Source of the DNA: Methanobacteriota archaeon
GTDB taxonomy: Archaea; Halobacteriota; Methanosarcinia; Methanosarcinales; Methanosarcinaceae
Assembly: GCA_016841625.1 (NCBI GenBank)
Contig: JAENYU010000014.1
Coordinates: forward strand, 36,729-86,685
DNA length: 49,957 bases
Direction of reading: 5' to 3'
Shown here: positions 1 through 9,326 of the stretch, piece by piece
Layout: every line of letters starts with the position of its first letter
Numbering within the stretch: the stretch's first letter is position 1
The notes under the pieces: model-generated
Seen by the model: only the letters and a program-made list of their open reading frames with translations
Databases searched by the model: none
What the model was told of the DNA's origin: nothing
Position numbers and translations under genes: made by a program

Positions 1-102
1 CCTGTTTAATTCTAATTCCTGTTTAATTCTAATTCCTGTTTAATTCTAATTCCTGTTTAATTCTAATTCCTGCTTAATTCCGTTTCCTGCTTAATTCTGA
101 TT
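1..102. repeat. 17-bp tandem repeat, six copies
   Basis: Four identical 17-bp units (CCTGTTTAATTCTAATT) run from base 1 to 68, followed by two degenerate copies to about 102. The array may continue to the left of the window. It lies downstream of the topoisomerase VI operon. No coding sense was seen. Confidence 0.9.
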
Positions 103-195
103 TACCGGGCACGAAGAACCCTTATTTTTCAGGCAGACCTGATTCTGCATTGGGTTTGCCGGGGGAAAGCCTGCTAAGAAAAGCCATCCCCGTGT

Positions 196-1314
196 TCAGG
201 CCATCCCCATCTCATTGAGCCGGTTCGGGAGATAGGTCTCGGTCACGAAGTCCAGGCCCTTTCCGGCAAAGGCCTGCTGTTCTGCCTTCTTTCCGATCTT
301 GAGCTGGAGTTCTATCTGTTCTTTCCAGTACTCGGACTCGAAGCGGGGGTCGGATAGTTCGCTCCGAAGCGCGCTTATGTCCTGTTCGGTAAGCTTGTCC
401 GTGGAAAGTTCGTATTCCACGATGTCCGAGGGCTGGACTCCCAGGAACCTGGCTTTCGGGGTTGCCATGTATTCCGAGAGGTGGGCGCTCTTGATTGCCC
501 CGTAGGCAACCGAGGCGTAAATCCTGTAAGACCAGGGGTCACCGTCAGTAAAGACCGCTACCGGGATGCCGAGTTCCTCGTTCATGCGCTTGATGATCCG
601 GCGGGTGGACCGGGCAGGCTGGCCCTTGAGGTGCACAAGGATGGCGTTGTATGCCTCGTCGAAGCCGTTTTCGATCAGCCTGGCGTACATACCACCGGTT
701 TCGACAGCCATTATCATGCTGGCGTCGTGGCCCTTGAACTCGATGTTTTCCACGTTGAAGGGGATCTGGTACCCTCCTTCCCCCACGTCCTTCTGGCAGT
801 GGATGGTCCTCTCCCCACGTTTTGTCTGCTCGGTAATCTCGATCGGGCCAAACATGGTTGCCCCGTCTTCTTCCGGGCGCATGTGGAAAAATTCCCTGTG
901 GAGGCTGGTCAGGAGTTCCAGGTCTTCGATCAGGCGGTCGCTTTCGGCCTGTTCTTTGAACTTGGCAGCGTCCCAGCCTTCCGAGATATAGTACAGTTCT
1001 CGGAGGGTTGAGCCGCGGTTCTGGGTAAGGTGCTCGTTTATTATGAAGTCCGTGGCATAAGTGGTCTTCAGGAGCTGGAATGCCCCTTTAACGGTCTTTG
1101 CGCTTCTTTCACTTTCCCGGTCCCCGTAGACCCAGACGTCGCTCTTGTCGCTGTACTCAATGTTCGCCTTGGTCCGACTCGGCAGGCTGACGCTCGGGAC
1201 AGTCTCGTTTTCAAACTGGGTGTAAATCCGTTCTACAATTTCCAGCAACTTTGTCCTGGCAAGGGCGTCGCTTTCAGCTCTTTTCTTTTCCTTGCTCTGT
1301 CCTTTTTTGCTCAT
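196..1314 (-). CDS. top6A: DNA topoisomerase VI subunit A
   Basis: This is the DNA-cleaving subunit of the type IIB topoisomerase VI (Spo11/Top6A family), which relaxes supercoils and decatenates DNA together with subunit B. The 372 residues match the usual family length. The 5Y-CAP winged-helix motif [10 protein letters not shown] lies at 105-114, and the second tyrosine (Y109) is the expected nucleophile. The Toprim fold follows, with the metal-binding glutamate E205 in AVETGGMY and the acidic pair D257/D259 in [12 protein letters not shown]. The ATG lies one base after the top6B stop, so the two are cotranscribed and probably translationally coupled. The function is well supported. Confidence 0.97.
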   Translation of the reverse strand: MSKKGQSKEKKRAESDALARTKLLEIVERIYTQFENETVPSVSLPSRTKANIEYSDKSDVWVYGDRESERSAKTVKGAFQLLKTTYATDFIINEHLTQNRGSTLRELYYISEGWDAAKFKEQAESDRLIEDLELLTSLHREFFHMRPEEDGATMFGPIEITEQTKRGERTIHCQKDVGEGGYQIPFNVENIEFKGHDASMIMAVETGGMYARLIENGFDEAYNAILVHLKGQPARSTRRIIKRMNEELGIPVAVFTDGDPWSYRIYASVAYGAIKSAHLSEYMATPKARFLGVQPSDIVEYELSTDKLTEQDISALRSELSDPRFESEYWKEQIELQLKIGKKAEQQAFAGKGLDFVTETYLPNRLNEMGMA

Positions 1315-1315
1315 C

Positions 1316-3181
1316 TCAGACCCCCTTCACGGCTTTTGCCCCGGTTACCAGTTCTTCTTCAACCCCTTCTACGATCAGGGGGGAGAGCTTTCCGAGTTCC
1401 TCATCGCTTATGGAGTCCATTCGGTAGGTAAGGGCTCTGGAAGACCCGGCTGCCGCCGACACGTCCCAGATATAATCGTAATCGTTGCCCATGGTGACCA
1501 CTTTAGGTTCGGGTTTTGCCCCGCTGATTTTGCAGGGGAGCATGTCATGGACCTTGAGGGACTGGGCTGACCCGCCAAAGTTCTTTACCTTTATTGCAAC
1601 CTCGGCTGTCCCATCCCCGTTTTTCTTCACATTCCGGCTTACGAGCACATTCCCCATGATTTTTGCAACCACAGGGTTGATGTCCGGGACTTCCCTGTCC
1701 AGGATGCTTGCAACCTTTACGGCCATCTTCGGGAGTACCCTGGTAATGATAATTTCTTTTTCCCGGCGTTTCTTGAGGTTGCTCTGCTTGCTCAGGTAGT
1801 GTTTCAGTTTCCTTGCAACTTCCTTTATGGCAAGTTCCACCTCGTCCCTGATAACCGGGATCTCGGCAATCGCGTCCTTTGACTCCGAGGTAAAGGGTAC
1901 GTTCGTGGAAGCCACATGGATCAGGAGAAGTACAGGGCCCGAAGGAATCCCTCCTCCCGGCTGGTTCAGCCCGTACTGCTTCCACTTGATGTTTTCCACG
2001 GCATGGGTGGTCACGCAGGCCCCCTGCTGGTAAAGCAGAGGCACCCGGTTTGCAAAACGCATTATCCCCACCTTTTCGTCCTTTAACAGTTTTCCACCGT
2101 AAGCAAGCCCCACTTCCACTACAAAGGGGCACCCCGAATACACAGCCGGCTTTCGCGTGGTCGTTGCGATAAAGTCCACATCTACCTCTTTTTCAAGCCC
2201 CCGGTAGATCAGGTCCTCTCCTATGGGGGAAAGGCAATCGGTTGGAGGAGCCATGATCTTTACCTTGTGGAAAGCCTCGATGAGTTTCCTGGCCTCGTGG
2301 CGGGTGAGGGGGTGAGGGTCAAGCTCGGTGTCCAGGCCTGCAGCCTTGCAGATTTCCTCGGCGGTGAGAAGCCCGATCTTGCAGAAGGAGTAGCGCAGGA
2401 AAGGTGCGAGTTTCTGCCGCTCGGTGTAGTGGAGCATCTTCATAAGGGTTCCGAGCTCGATGCCTTCGGGGTGGGGCAGGATCTCTTCTGCGGGCTCGGG
2501 CATTTTGTCCGTGGCTCTCTCGAAGATTTCTTCGTTCCCGTCCGGTTCGATCAGGGTGATTCGGGCATGGGGGTTTACGATGGCTGTTGCCTTCAGGTAC
2601 TCATAGATGGACTGCCGTCTCCCCTTTACGTAGGAAGCTTTCATTTCCAGCTCGATCTGGGTCCCGTGGGGGCGGAACCACTCCACAACCTCATCTTTCA
2701 GGATATCGGGCTCGTTCGTGCTGGTGTTGATCATGAGTTCGTAGTAATGGGCAGGAGCGTTTGAATTGATCTTCGAGAGGATCTTCGTGTGCCTGCCCGC
2801 GGTCATCTGGGAATAGAGGACTGCTGCGGAAATCCCTATCCCCTGCTGCCCCCTGCTCTGCTTCAGGGCATGGAACCTGGAGCCGTAGAGGAGTTTGGCA
2901 AAGACCTTCGGGATCTGTTCCTTGACGATCCCGGGCCCGTTGTCTTCAATGATTACCGTTACGTAGTCCTGCCCTATCCTTTCGATCTGGACCAGGATGT
3001 CGGGGAGAAAACCTGCTTCCTCACAGGCGTCCAGGGCGTTGTCCACAGCTTCCTTTACCGTTGTGATAAGGCTTCGCGGGGCGGAGTCAAAGCCCAGGAT
3101 GTGCCTGTTCTTTTCAAAAAATTCTGCGACACTTATCGATTTTTGTTTTTTGGCTAGTTCTTCTGCAATGGGAGCTTCCAT
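1316..3181 (-). CDS. top6B: DNA topoisomerase VI subunit B
   Basis: This is the GHKL-type ATPase subunit of topoisomerase VI; ATP-driven dimerisation gates DNA passage. From the ATG at 3181 the protein has 621 residues. The Bergerat-fold motifs are the N-box [13 protein letters not shown] (Asn about 48), DNGPG (about 80-84) and GQQGIGIS (about 112-119). The transducer domain and a C-terminal beta-rich domain follow. An in-frame GTG at 3256 would add 25 residues. I prefer 3181 because an AGAGGG site sits about 8 bases upstream, because a TATA-like TTTATAAT overlaps the GTG, and because the family typically begins near [17 protein letters not shown]. The gene is first in the operon with top6A. 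Confidence 0.96.
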   Translation of the reverse strand: MEAPIAEELAKKQKSISVAEFFEKNRHILGFDSAPRSLITTVKEAVDNALDACEEAGFLPDILVQIERIGQDYVTVIIEDNGPGIVKEQIPKVFAKLLYGSRFHALKQSRGQQGIGISAAVLYSQMTAGRHTKILSKINSNAPAHYYELMINTSTNEPDILKDEVVEWFRPHGTQIELEMKASYVKGRRQSIYEYLKATAIVNPHARITLIEPDGNEEIFERATDKMPEPAEEILPHPEGIELGTLMKMLHYTERQKLAPFLRYSFCKIGLLTAEEICKAAGLDTELDPHPLTRHEARKLIEAFHKVKIMAPPTDCLSPIGEDLIYRGLEKEVDVDFIATTTRKPAVYSGCPFVVEVGLAYGGKLLKDEKVGIMRFANRVPLLYQQGACVTTHAVENIKWKQYGLNQPGGGIPSGPVLLLIHVASTNVPFTSESKDAIAEIPVIRDEVELAIKEVARKLKHYLSKQSNLKKRREKEIIITRVLPKMAVKVASILDREVPDINPVVAKIMGNVLVSRNVKKNGDGTAEVAIKVKNFGGSAQSLKVHDMLPCKISGAKPEPKVVTMGNDYDYIWDVSAAAGSSRALTYRMDSISDEELGKLSPLIVEGVEEELVTGAKAVKGV

Positions 3182-3290
3182 AGAATTTTCCCTCTGGGCT
3201 GAAAAATCAATTTGCTGTTTTATGTGATAAGATCCGGATATTCCTTGAACGGCCACATTATAAAGACTGAAGATAAAGACTGAAGACTGG
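3182..3290 (-). promoter_or_regulatory. promoter and 5' leader of the topoisomerase VI operon
   Basis: Read on the minus strand, a TTTATAAT TATA-like element lies at about 3256-3264. It is preceded by two direct copies of TCTTCAGTCTTTA. An AGAGGG Shine-Dalgarno lies before the ATG at 3181. Transcription would start near 3235, giving a leader of about 50 nt. Confidence 0.5.
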
Positions 3291-3450
3291 CACAGTACGA
3301 TATGCTGCTAAATATCCGGGGGGACTGTCTATTGTAATAAATATCCAAGGTAATAAAAATAAGTGCATGGTAAAAAATGTATCGGGTTTTTTCGTGTCCT
3401 GTATTTCTGGATTCCTTTGTCTGATGTCCGGAAAGTAATTGCGGGACGCT

Positions 3451-3681
3451 TCAGAGTTCAGCTCCTACAATTGTCTGGGTCGCGGTCACGGTATCGCTTT
3501 CCCGGATCCTGTCCACCACGGTGTTCAGGGTTGTCAGGTCCCCTACCTCTATGATCACGACGAAGTCATACTCTCCAAAGACGTGGTAGACGTCCTTGAT
3601 CCCTTCTACGCTCCTCAGTTCGTCATATGCCGCCTTTTCGTGCCCAGGCAGCACATTTGTCATTGTAACTCCTATTACCAC
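3451..3681 (-). CDS. stand-alone Lrp/AsnC ligand-binding (RAM) domain protein
   Basis: This 76-aa protein corresponds to the C-terminal effector-binding domain of Lrp/AsnC regulators and lacks the N-terminal HTH. Visible features are the beta-alpha-beta start VIGVTMTNVLPGHEKAAYDE, the central GIKDVYHVFGEYDF with the conserved G-x-YD core, and VVDRIRESDTVTATQTIV at the end. Such SraA/Lrp-RAM proteins oligomerise and bind amino acids; they may modulate full-length Lrp partners. The start is GTG, with the GGTAGGT site close upstream. It is monocistronic, with a 194-bp gap to top6B. The family call is strong; the ligand cannot be read from sequence. Confidence 0.85.
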   Translation of the reverse strand: MVIGVTMTNVLPGHEKAAYDELRSVEGIKDVYHVFGEYDFVVIIEVGDLTTLNTVVDRIRESDTVTATQTIVGAEL

Positions 3682-3874
3682 AGTACCTACCCAATGTTTT
3701 CCAATTTTTAATTACAATTTTAATACTTCAAGCTTCCATATTTAAATCCTGCTACGTTCGGCAGAAATAAATAATTAATGTATATTGTTTTATCGTGATA
3801 AAAAATGCAGATTTTATCACAAATCATGAATGCGAGCAGTACGAAGAGGAATGTGAAAAAGGTATTTGAATGTG

Positions 3875-3891
3875 AGTATCTTTAAGATACT
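3875..3891. terminator. palindrome directly after the 441-aa gene
   Basis: AGTATCTTTAAGATACT is an inverted repeat around a central T that abuts the stop codon (3891-3893) of the minus-strand gene. It could be a terminator or an operator. There is no clear T-tract after it on the minus strand, so the terminator reading is tentative. Confidence 0.4.
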
Positions 3892-5216
3892 TATCTTTTT
3901 TGTGGCTTGATTATCATTCTTTGTTGCCCAGATGGTTTATTATTACCTTTTTTACCACTTGATTTCTTTTCAGGTTGTAAGGGAGAACCGCCCATAGGTC
4001 TGCCATTCATTGTAGCATTAACTTTATTATTTTGTGCTGGATTTCCACCGTTCTTCCATACATCATATTGTTCCATACTTGCATTCAGCAGATGATACCT
4101 TTTCGCTGAATTATCTCCATGATAATAATAAACTTTTATAATATCTTCATCATTTTCTGTAGTGGCAACAACCCCAATTTTCATGTTTCCACCAAATAAA
4201 TAAAATATCACTTCACTATACTCCAAAACTTTTCCATCACCATTTTTTTGATAATTTCCAGCTTCAACTCTGCTCTTTAACCGTATTTTTCCAGTCGCAT
4301 AATGTTTATAGAAGCAATAAGGTATCGCCTTGTAAATCTCTTCAGTCACATCTATATCTTGTCCTGTTTCTAAACTTTGTTTATAAAATTTAAATATTAT
4401 ATCAAAATAATCGGGCATATCTTTCTTTTTTCCTTTCTTGCCTGTAGGTATATTATTCGGATTGTTATAAAGATTCATAGTTACTTTATGCGTATAATGA
4501 TAATGTTTTTGACGTTCCATAAAATCAAGCATTAATTCTTTATCACCCAATGCAACAATTTTTTTAAAATCATCTTCATTAACATCTTTAAAGAAATCGT
4601 CTTTTTTTATTTTTTCCTTATATTCTCCGATCATAAAATCTCTATTTCCGCCGAAATCATTATTTGATGAACTATGATCAACATAATCAACCCCACCAGA
4701 ACCGTCAAAACCTTGGCCTTCAACATTTAACCATTCAGGATGTTCTGCCAATACATTTTCAACCGTTAATTCTAATTTTCTTTTATAGACACGGATAGCC
4801 TCATCTCGATTTAAATAAGGATTTTCTGCATTGATAAATCCAAAATCCGTTAATTCATAAAGAGATGGCCTTTTTCCAATTTTTCTCAGATAAACATATT
4901 TATCATCACCCATTCTTCCATATTTTGTTCTCTTACCCCCACGACAATATTTCGTTAAATGACTTGTGAAATTATTATAACTGCCCTTATAACCAGATGC
5001 TTCATATAATTCTCTTGAAGTCATTGGTCTTTGGAGTAATGGCGTTAGAATTTCCTTCTTGGCAAGGCAATCTCTTTCACTTGTTACACCTTTTCTATCA
5101 ACGTTTCTTTGTGGAACACCACTCTTACCAGAAACCGCTTTATCCACTGCACGTTTTGTCTTATTGTATTCTTTTATTTCTTCTTCAGTACGTTCTTTTG
5201 GTTTTCTCAGCTTCAT
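3891..5216 (-). CDS. hypothetical protein of an integrated element, probable N-terminal winged helix
   Basis: I do not recognise this 441-aa protein. The N-terminus is very basic (KLRKPKERTEEEIKEYNKTK). Residues about 55-120 look like a winged helix: a short helix around MTSRELYEASGYKGSYNNF, then a basic wing with GGKRTKYGRMGDDKYVYLRK, then YELTDFGF. Such a domain would fit DNA binding or replication initiation. The middle is helical and charged. The C-terminal 50 residues are low-complexity, rich in N, G, K and P, and end with IKPQKR. Base composition is much more AT-rich than the adjacent Lrp gene, which marks the left part of the accessory island. A replication, packaging or regulatory role is possible, but nothing in the sequence decides it. 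Confidence 0.65.
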   Translation of the reverse strand: MKLRKPKERTEEEIKEYNKTKRAVDKAVSGKSGVPQRNVDRKGVTSERDCLAKKEILTPLLQRPMTSRELYEASGYKGSYNNFTSHLTKYCRGGKRTKYGRMGDDKYVYLRKIGKRPSLYELTDFGFINAENPYLNRDEAIRVYKRKLELTVENVLAEHPEWLNVEGQGFDGSGGVDYVDHSSSNNDFGGNRDFMIGEYKEKIKKDDFFKDVNEDDFKKIVALGDKELMLDFMERQKHYHYTHKVTMNLYNNPNNIPTGKKGKKKDMPDYFDIIFKFYKQSLETGQDIDVTEEIYKAIPYCFYKHYATGKIRLKSRVEAGNYQKNGDGKVLEYSEVIFYLFGGNMKIGVVATTENDEDIIKVYYYHGDNSAKRYHLLNASMEQYDVWKNGGNPAQNNKVNATMNGRPMGGSPLQPEKKSSGKKGNNKPSGQQRMIIKPQKR

Positions 5217-5933
5217 TTTTCACCCCTCTGTCAAAAATAATTTATGATATTTTCCTACTAATTTTCCTGCTTTTTTTACCTTCATTTTTTCTTGGATTCA
5301 GAGTTTGATCTGAAACGGTACTGTCAATAGCACCGTTAAGGCATATGGCCTCTAATTTCGAATTTTTTTGAACAATGCAAACACATTTTGTTAAAAGTTA
5401 AAGAACAATAATGCAAAACCAATAAACAAAAACACACTATAACAAGCGTTTGAGTTCTTCAAATTAAGATGATGTATAGAGAACTATATAGTTTTCCAAC
5501 ATTTTGATTAACATCAATATATTTAGTGAAACTTGAATAATGCTGATTATAGGCACAAATTTATAGTTTCTATAATTGTTGTAAATGCAATAGTGAAAAT
5601 AGCAGTTATAGTTGCATCAATTGCTATTTCATTATACTTATTTTTATTTTTATAAGTATATATATTACAGAGTATATAAACATATCTATCAAATTGTAAA
5701 TGTAAATCATAATTCTGAATATGAAGGATCGCATTTCGCAAGATCCCGATATGCCTTTTTATTCAATTTTTTACATAAAATATTTGATAATGTATCCCCG
5801 TTATTCAATTTTTGACAAGTAAAACGGGATCAAGCAAGATCATCATCGAAATACTTATATAGATTGAGATTCTCATTATATCTTATAAAAAATATAAAAA
5901 CCATAAAAATTATAAATTGAACCAGGTGAGAAA
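5217..5933. other. AT-rich non-coding interval inside the integrated element
   Basis: No convincing gene was seen in this 717-bp stretch. It contains an inverted repeat AACGGT...ACCGTT near 5313-5337, repeated TTATTCAATTTTT words near 5758 and 5802, and paired GGGATC/AAGATC words at 5725-5850. The promoter region of the downstream RHH gene includes a CTTATATAG TATA-like box near 5860. An origin or partition site could lie here, but this is only a guess. Confidence 0.4.
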
Positions 5934-6077
5934 ATGAAGCAGCAAATAACAATCACGGTCGACGCAGATGCATTATCTAAAATTGATAGAATTCTGGAAG
6001 ATAAAATGATAGCCCGCAGTAAATATTTCAATAAGTTAATGAAAAATGATTTGAAAAACTTAATAAATAAGTGGTGA
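5934..6077 (+). CDS. small ribbon-helix-helix (CopG/Arc-like) protein
   Basis: This 47-aa ORF begins MKQQITITVDADALSKIDRI and continues through a segment ending NKLMKNDLKNLINKW. The alternating hydrophobic beta strand QITITV followed by two helices with a K-Y-F-N-K helix start is the pattern of RHH DNA-binding domains, which act as dimers on short palindromes. AGGTGAG lies 4 bases before the ATG, a strong archaeal Shine-Dalgarno. The gene sits between the 441-aa gene and the helicase-like gene, so copy-number control or transcriptional repression of the element is plausible. Its length matches minimal plasmid CopG proteins. Confidence 0.7.
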   Translation: MKQQITITVDADALSKIDRILEDKMIARSKYFNKLMKNDLKNLINKW

Positions 6078-6427
6078 TTGAAGATGACAAAGATATGATA
6101 TTAAAATTGAAACTGTTTTTTAATCTATACTGGATGATAAATTGTAAAGGTAACAGGCTGGAATGGTAGTTGGGACGATAAAACTTAGTTTGAGATAATC
6201 GATTCCAATGAAGATATACCCTACAGTTTTGACTGAATTAGCATTAGAAATAGAGGTTAAAACATGTCCAAACTAAAGTAATTGGTACTGAATAAAGCAA
6301 ATATGAGGTGATTGGGCAATTCACCTCCTATAAAATAATTCAAAAGGAGTATTTATGTACAATATAATAATTATTACACTACTATATAAATATATTCCAT
6401 GGGATGTAATCGGAACAATCCAAGGGT
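6078..6427. other. non-coding spacer before the helicase-like gene
   Basis: No gene was seen. A hairpin, GAGGTGA/TCACCTC, lies at 6305-6327 and would fold a Shine-Dalgarno-like sequence. A second small inverted repeat, AAGGG/CCCTT, surrounds the GTG start at 6428. Confidence 0.4.
6305..6327 (+). promoter_or_regulatory. hairpin containing a Shine-Dalgarno-like word
   Basis: The seven-base arms GAGGTGA (6305-6311) and TCACCTC (6321-6327) are perfectly complementary. The first arm is a canonical methanogen ribosome-binding sequence but no ORF of useful length follows it. It may be a terminator or a remnant translational control element. Confidence 0.35.
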
Positions 6428-8017
6428 GTGATCCCCTTGAATAAGGTTAACGATTATTTCCGATCAGATGTATTTAATGACGACGAGGGCATTAATTCAA
6501 GTGAAATAATTTACAGAGCAAATTTCGCTCCAAATGAAATAAAATACAATCACTTCATAGATGCAAGACAACCAGGCGTTGGTAAGACAACAAATATGTT
6601 GAATTCCATCAATTCAAATACGGAAGGAAAAGATTTAATCATAGCATCTTCACATGAATTCCTTGAAGAGATTAAGAAGAAGATAAAGAAGAAATTTGTA
6701 GTCCTTAAGGGTTTTTCTCGTGCATGCCAAAAATATAATGATGATACGAAGGAAGGAGAAATCATTCGTGAAATGCACAAGAAAGAAATTCCCAACAAAT
6801 TAATTTGCATGTATATGAAATGTCAGGGTGCTTGTTATTACAGAAATCAATTTAGTCAGGCAATCAAAGAAGATGTTTCTGTTGGCATGCCAATCCAGTT
6901 TCTCCATTTATATGAGTTTTATTTATTTAATTCAATACATATTGAAGAAAGGGTTCAAGGTAGTTTCAAACTCGAATGGAATACAAAAGAAATTCGCAAA
7001 GAATTATTTAAGTTAATTAATGATATCGATTCCCAAAAACTTAAAAAAATACAGGAATATATTAAAAATAAAGATTTTAAAAATCTGCAAAGTGAAGCTG
7101 CTTATCTTAGCGATGCTATCATGGAAAGCAATACAAAAAAAGTAACAAATTATACAAAGGTTCACAAAGAAGTAGCTAAGCCTGATAGCAAGTTCCTTAA
7201 TCACATTTGCAAACTGAATGTTAACAATTTATTGTTTTACCTGGAATTAGAATCAAGAGATAAAGAAAACAAATTGGAAAATAATTTGAATTCCATATCA
7301 CTGTCATACCAGCAACTTCTCTTCTACAGGCAGTTGGACTACAACATTGACTTAAAATATAATTGTGCTAGTTTCCCGAAAAATGAATTCTTGCATTATT
7401 TAAAAGTATTTGAAGAACTGTATCCTCAATATACCGGAGTAGTGCAAATAAAAAGAAGTCACCATAAAAATAAAAATGTAAAAATTATTAAGATGAACAA
7501 TTCAGGGCATTATAAATCACATTTAAATCCGCAATTAACAACGTATAAACCAATAATCAAAAAATTAATCAGAAATGAAAAATACAATAAAAAGAAAAAA
7601 GTCTGCGTTTTAACTTATATGGGTTTAGTTAAAGATGGAAAATTTTTGGGTTCAGATGCATTTTGGTTCGGTGCATCTCACGGAATCAATAAATACCGAA
7701 AATATGACGTGTTAATCGTACTCGGTACTCATTTGCCAGATATCGATACATACGAGAATTATTATTTGGAACATCATTCTGATGAAGATATACCAAATTT
7801 TGAAGATTTCGATAAGTCTGATGGAAAAATGATTCCAAAAGATGAAAGGTTGAAGGCATTCTACAAGGAAAAATTCGAAGATGATGTATACGATTCCGTA
7901 CATCGATTGAGACCTTTATGGCAAAATAATAGAAAAAATATCACCGTTTACTGGTTTGGTAATAATGTTCCTGAAAAGTTAAAGGAAGAGTTTGATTACG
8001 AAGAAAGGGATTTTTGA
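6428..8017 (+). CDS. P-loop helicase-like protein with four-cysteine (Fe-S type) insert
   Basis: This 529-aa protein begins at a GTG. Residues 46-55 form a Walker A motif (ARQPGVGKTT), followed by LIIASSHEFLEEI, which resembles helicase motif Ia. Four cysteines at 100, 127, 132 and 136 (RAC, ICM, MKC, GAC) sit between motif I and the following hydrophobic segment. This is the arrangement of the Fe-S cluster in XPD/DinG-type superfamily 2 helicases. A Walker B site is weak (IHIEE, 170-174). Helicase C-terminal motifs are suggested by VCVLTYM (392-398), GASHGINKYRKYDVLIVLG (415-433) and VHRLRP (491-496, motif VI-like). A replicative or repair helicase of an integrated plasmid or virus is the best reading. 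The first GTG is the only good start. Confidence 0.65.
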   Translation: MIPLNKVNDYFRSDVFNDDEGINSSEIIYRANFAPNEIKYNHFIDARQPGVGKTTNMLNSINSNTEGKDLIIASSHEFLEEIKKKIKKKFVVLKGFSRACQKYNDDTKEGEIIREMHKKEIPNKLICMYMKCQGACYYRNQFSQAIKEDVSVGMPIQFLHLYEFYLFNSIHIEERVQGSFKLEWNTKEIRKELFKLINDIDSQKLKKIQEYIKNKDFKNLQSEAAYLSDAIMESNTKKVTNYTKVHKEVAKPDSKFLNHICKLNVNNLLFYLELESRDKENKLENNLNSISLSYQQLLFYRQLDYNIDLKYNCASFPKNEFLHYLKVFEELYPQYTGVVQIKRSHHKNKNVKIIKMNNSGHYKSHLNPQLTTYKPIIKKLIRNEKYNKKKKVCVLTYMGLVKDGKFLGSDAFWFGASHGINKYRKYDVLIVLGTHLPDIDTYENYYLEHHSDEDIPNFEDFDKSDGKMIPKDERLKAFYKEKFEDDVYDSVHRLRPLWQNNRKNITVYWFGNNVPEKLKEEFDYEERDF

Positions 8018-8532
8018 TTAACCCTCCAACTGTGTAAATCGGGGGCTTCAAAATACCCCAAATAGCCAGTTCATAATTAGTAGTTTTAAAAAATATATTT
8101 CCATTATTCAATTTTTTTCAGACAAAAAATTACGATTTTCCGAAAAAATTGTCTGAAAAAATTTGAACAACATTAATCCAATCTCAAAAAAGGACAATTG
8201 TGAATTTTTTTATACAGAATCATGTTATTCAAATTTTCATCCCCTATATAATATTATATAGGAGATCATAGTGGAGCTTTGAGAGGACAACACAAATATA
8301 AGTTTTGATTGAAATCTTTTTTTCACTACTTGTTGTAGTATACGCAGAAGTAAAAATTGAATAACGCAAAATGATCTATTTACGTTGTTCTTTTCATTGG
8401 GAATACTGTATTTAGGAAGGCCAAGGTAGATATTAGAAACCCCGCTGAAAGGGGTAAATAGCCCCTTCCTTTCAACTTTTGAAGCTGTGGAAGGAAATAC
8501 ATCAATGAAGAAAAAAGTCTTAAAAATTGATT
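8018..8532. other. non-coding spacer between helicase-like and integrase genes
   Basis: This is very AT-rich, with a further TTATTCAATTTTT word near 8103 and a short inverted repeat around AAAATTG/CAATTTT near 8125-8200. A 102-codon reading frame at 8237-8545 on the minus strand has no ribosome-binding site or recognisable domain, and I do not call it. Confidence 0.4.
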
Positions 8533-9114
8533 TTACATCCCCCATGCAGCAAGCTGTTTTTTAATGTCTCTAATTTCATCATCATCAAAAGCCAACCCTT
8601 GATAATGTCGCATACTCGTCAACGAATCATGACCTTGACGAAGGCACACGGTAGACTCCGGAACACCTGCTACAACCATCCAACTTTCAATGGTTTTCCT
8701 GGTTGTTTTCGCTGAAACTCCATATGGGGCTATTTTTGCGGCTTTTGACCAGCGTTGAATGTTCTTGTTCCATGTGCTTTCCAAAGCTGGCTTTTTGCCC
8801 TGCCAAAAGTCCTTGAGCAGGTAAGAAAACATCGAAGGTAAAGGATGAATAGTCCTTTCAAGCTGTCTTCTCTTGTGTTTCTTCTGTGCTTGTTCCGGCA
8901 GATGTATAATATTCCTTTTTTCATTATACCATGAAGGATTTTCGTATAATCTGAACATTTCAATGTATCTCATTCCAGTTATGAGAAGAATATCAAAAAT
9001 TGTTTTATGCTGATCTTTTGGAATATTTTCTTTTAATTTTAGATATTCACTTGGTGTAAGAATTCGAATATCTTTGACATAAAAATGTAAAGTTTCTTGG
9101 TCTTTTTGATACAT
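8533..9114 (-). CDS. tyrosine recombinase (integrase)
   Basis: This is a site-specific recombinase of the phage-integrase superfamily. Counted from the ATG at 9114 (193 aa), the catalytic set is R49 in GMRYIE, K136..R139 in AKTTRKT (lysine in place of the usual box II histidine), H162 in RQGHDS and the nucleophile Y171 in MRHYQGL. There is little N-terminal core-binding domain, so this is a compact form. An open frame extends upstream to 9267, and a GAGGTGAT site at about 9137-9144 would instead favour a GTG near 9141. The start is therefore uncertain. It probably catalysed integration of the 3.7-10.9 kb element. Confidence 0.85.
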   Translation of the reverse strand: MYQKDQETLHFYVKDIRILTPSEYLKLKENIPKDQHKTIFDILLITGMRYIEMFRLYENPSWYNEKRNIIHLPEQAQKKHKRRQLERTIHPLPSMFSYLLKDFWQGKKPALESTWNKNIQRWSKAAKIAPYGVSAKTTRKTIESWMVVAGVPESTVCLRQGHDSLTSMRHYQGLAFDDDEIRDIKKQLAAWGM

Positions 9115-9172
9115 ATTTTTTGGATATTTTATTATTATCACCTCATAAATATAAAATGAATAGTTTATATAT

Positions 9173-9271
9173 AAACCTATGCATTTACTTGTATATGTAT
9201 GTGGAAACAAGAGATTTTGGGGGTTTTTACAAAAAAATACATAGGTTTTACAGTAAAACCTGTGCATTTAC
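9173..9271. promoter_or_regulatory. palindrome and paired direct repeats upstream of the integrase
   Basis: Two 16-bp direct repeats, AAACCTATGCATTTAC (9173-9188) and AAACCTGTGCATTTAC (9256-9271), differ at one base. The second overlaps an inverted repeat at 9237-9267 whose inner part, GGTTTTAC-A-GTAAAACC (9244-9260), is perfect. The position between the integrase and the 211-aa gene suggests an operator or accessory recombinase-binding sites. Confidence 0.6.
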
Positions 9272-9326
9272 ATAGTCTAAAATAAAAAAGAAGGTATCTT
9301 ATGGTGCATTACTTTTGAGAATATTT

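Noticed and set aside
3182-3256. GTG start for top6B at 3256
   Set aside because: It overlaps the TATA-like element and lacks a ribosome site; the ATG at 3181 fits the family.
8237-8545. 102-codon frame on the minus strand
   Set aside because: No ribosome site, no domain, and it overlaps the integrase 3' end; probably chance in AT-rich DNA.
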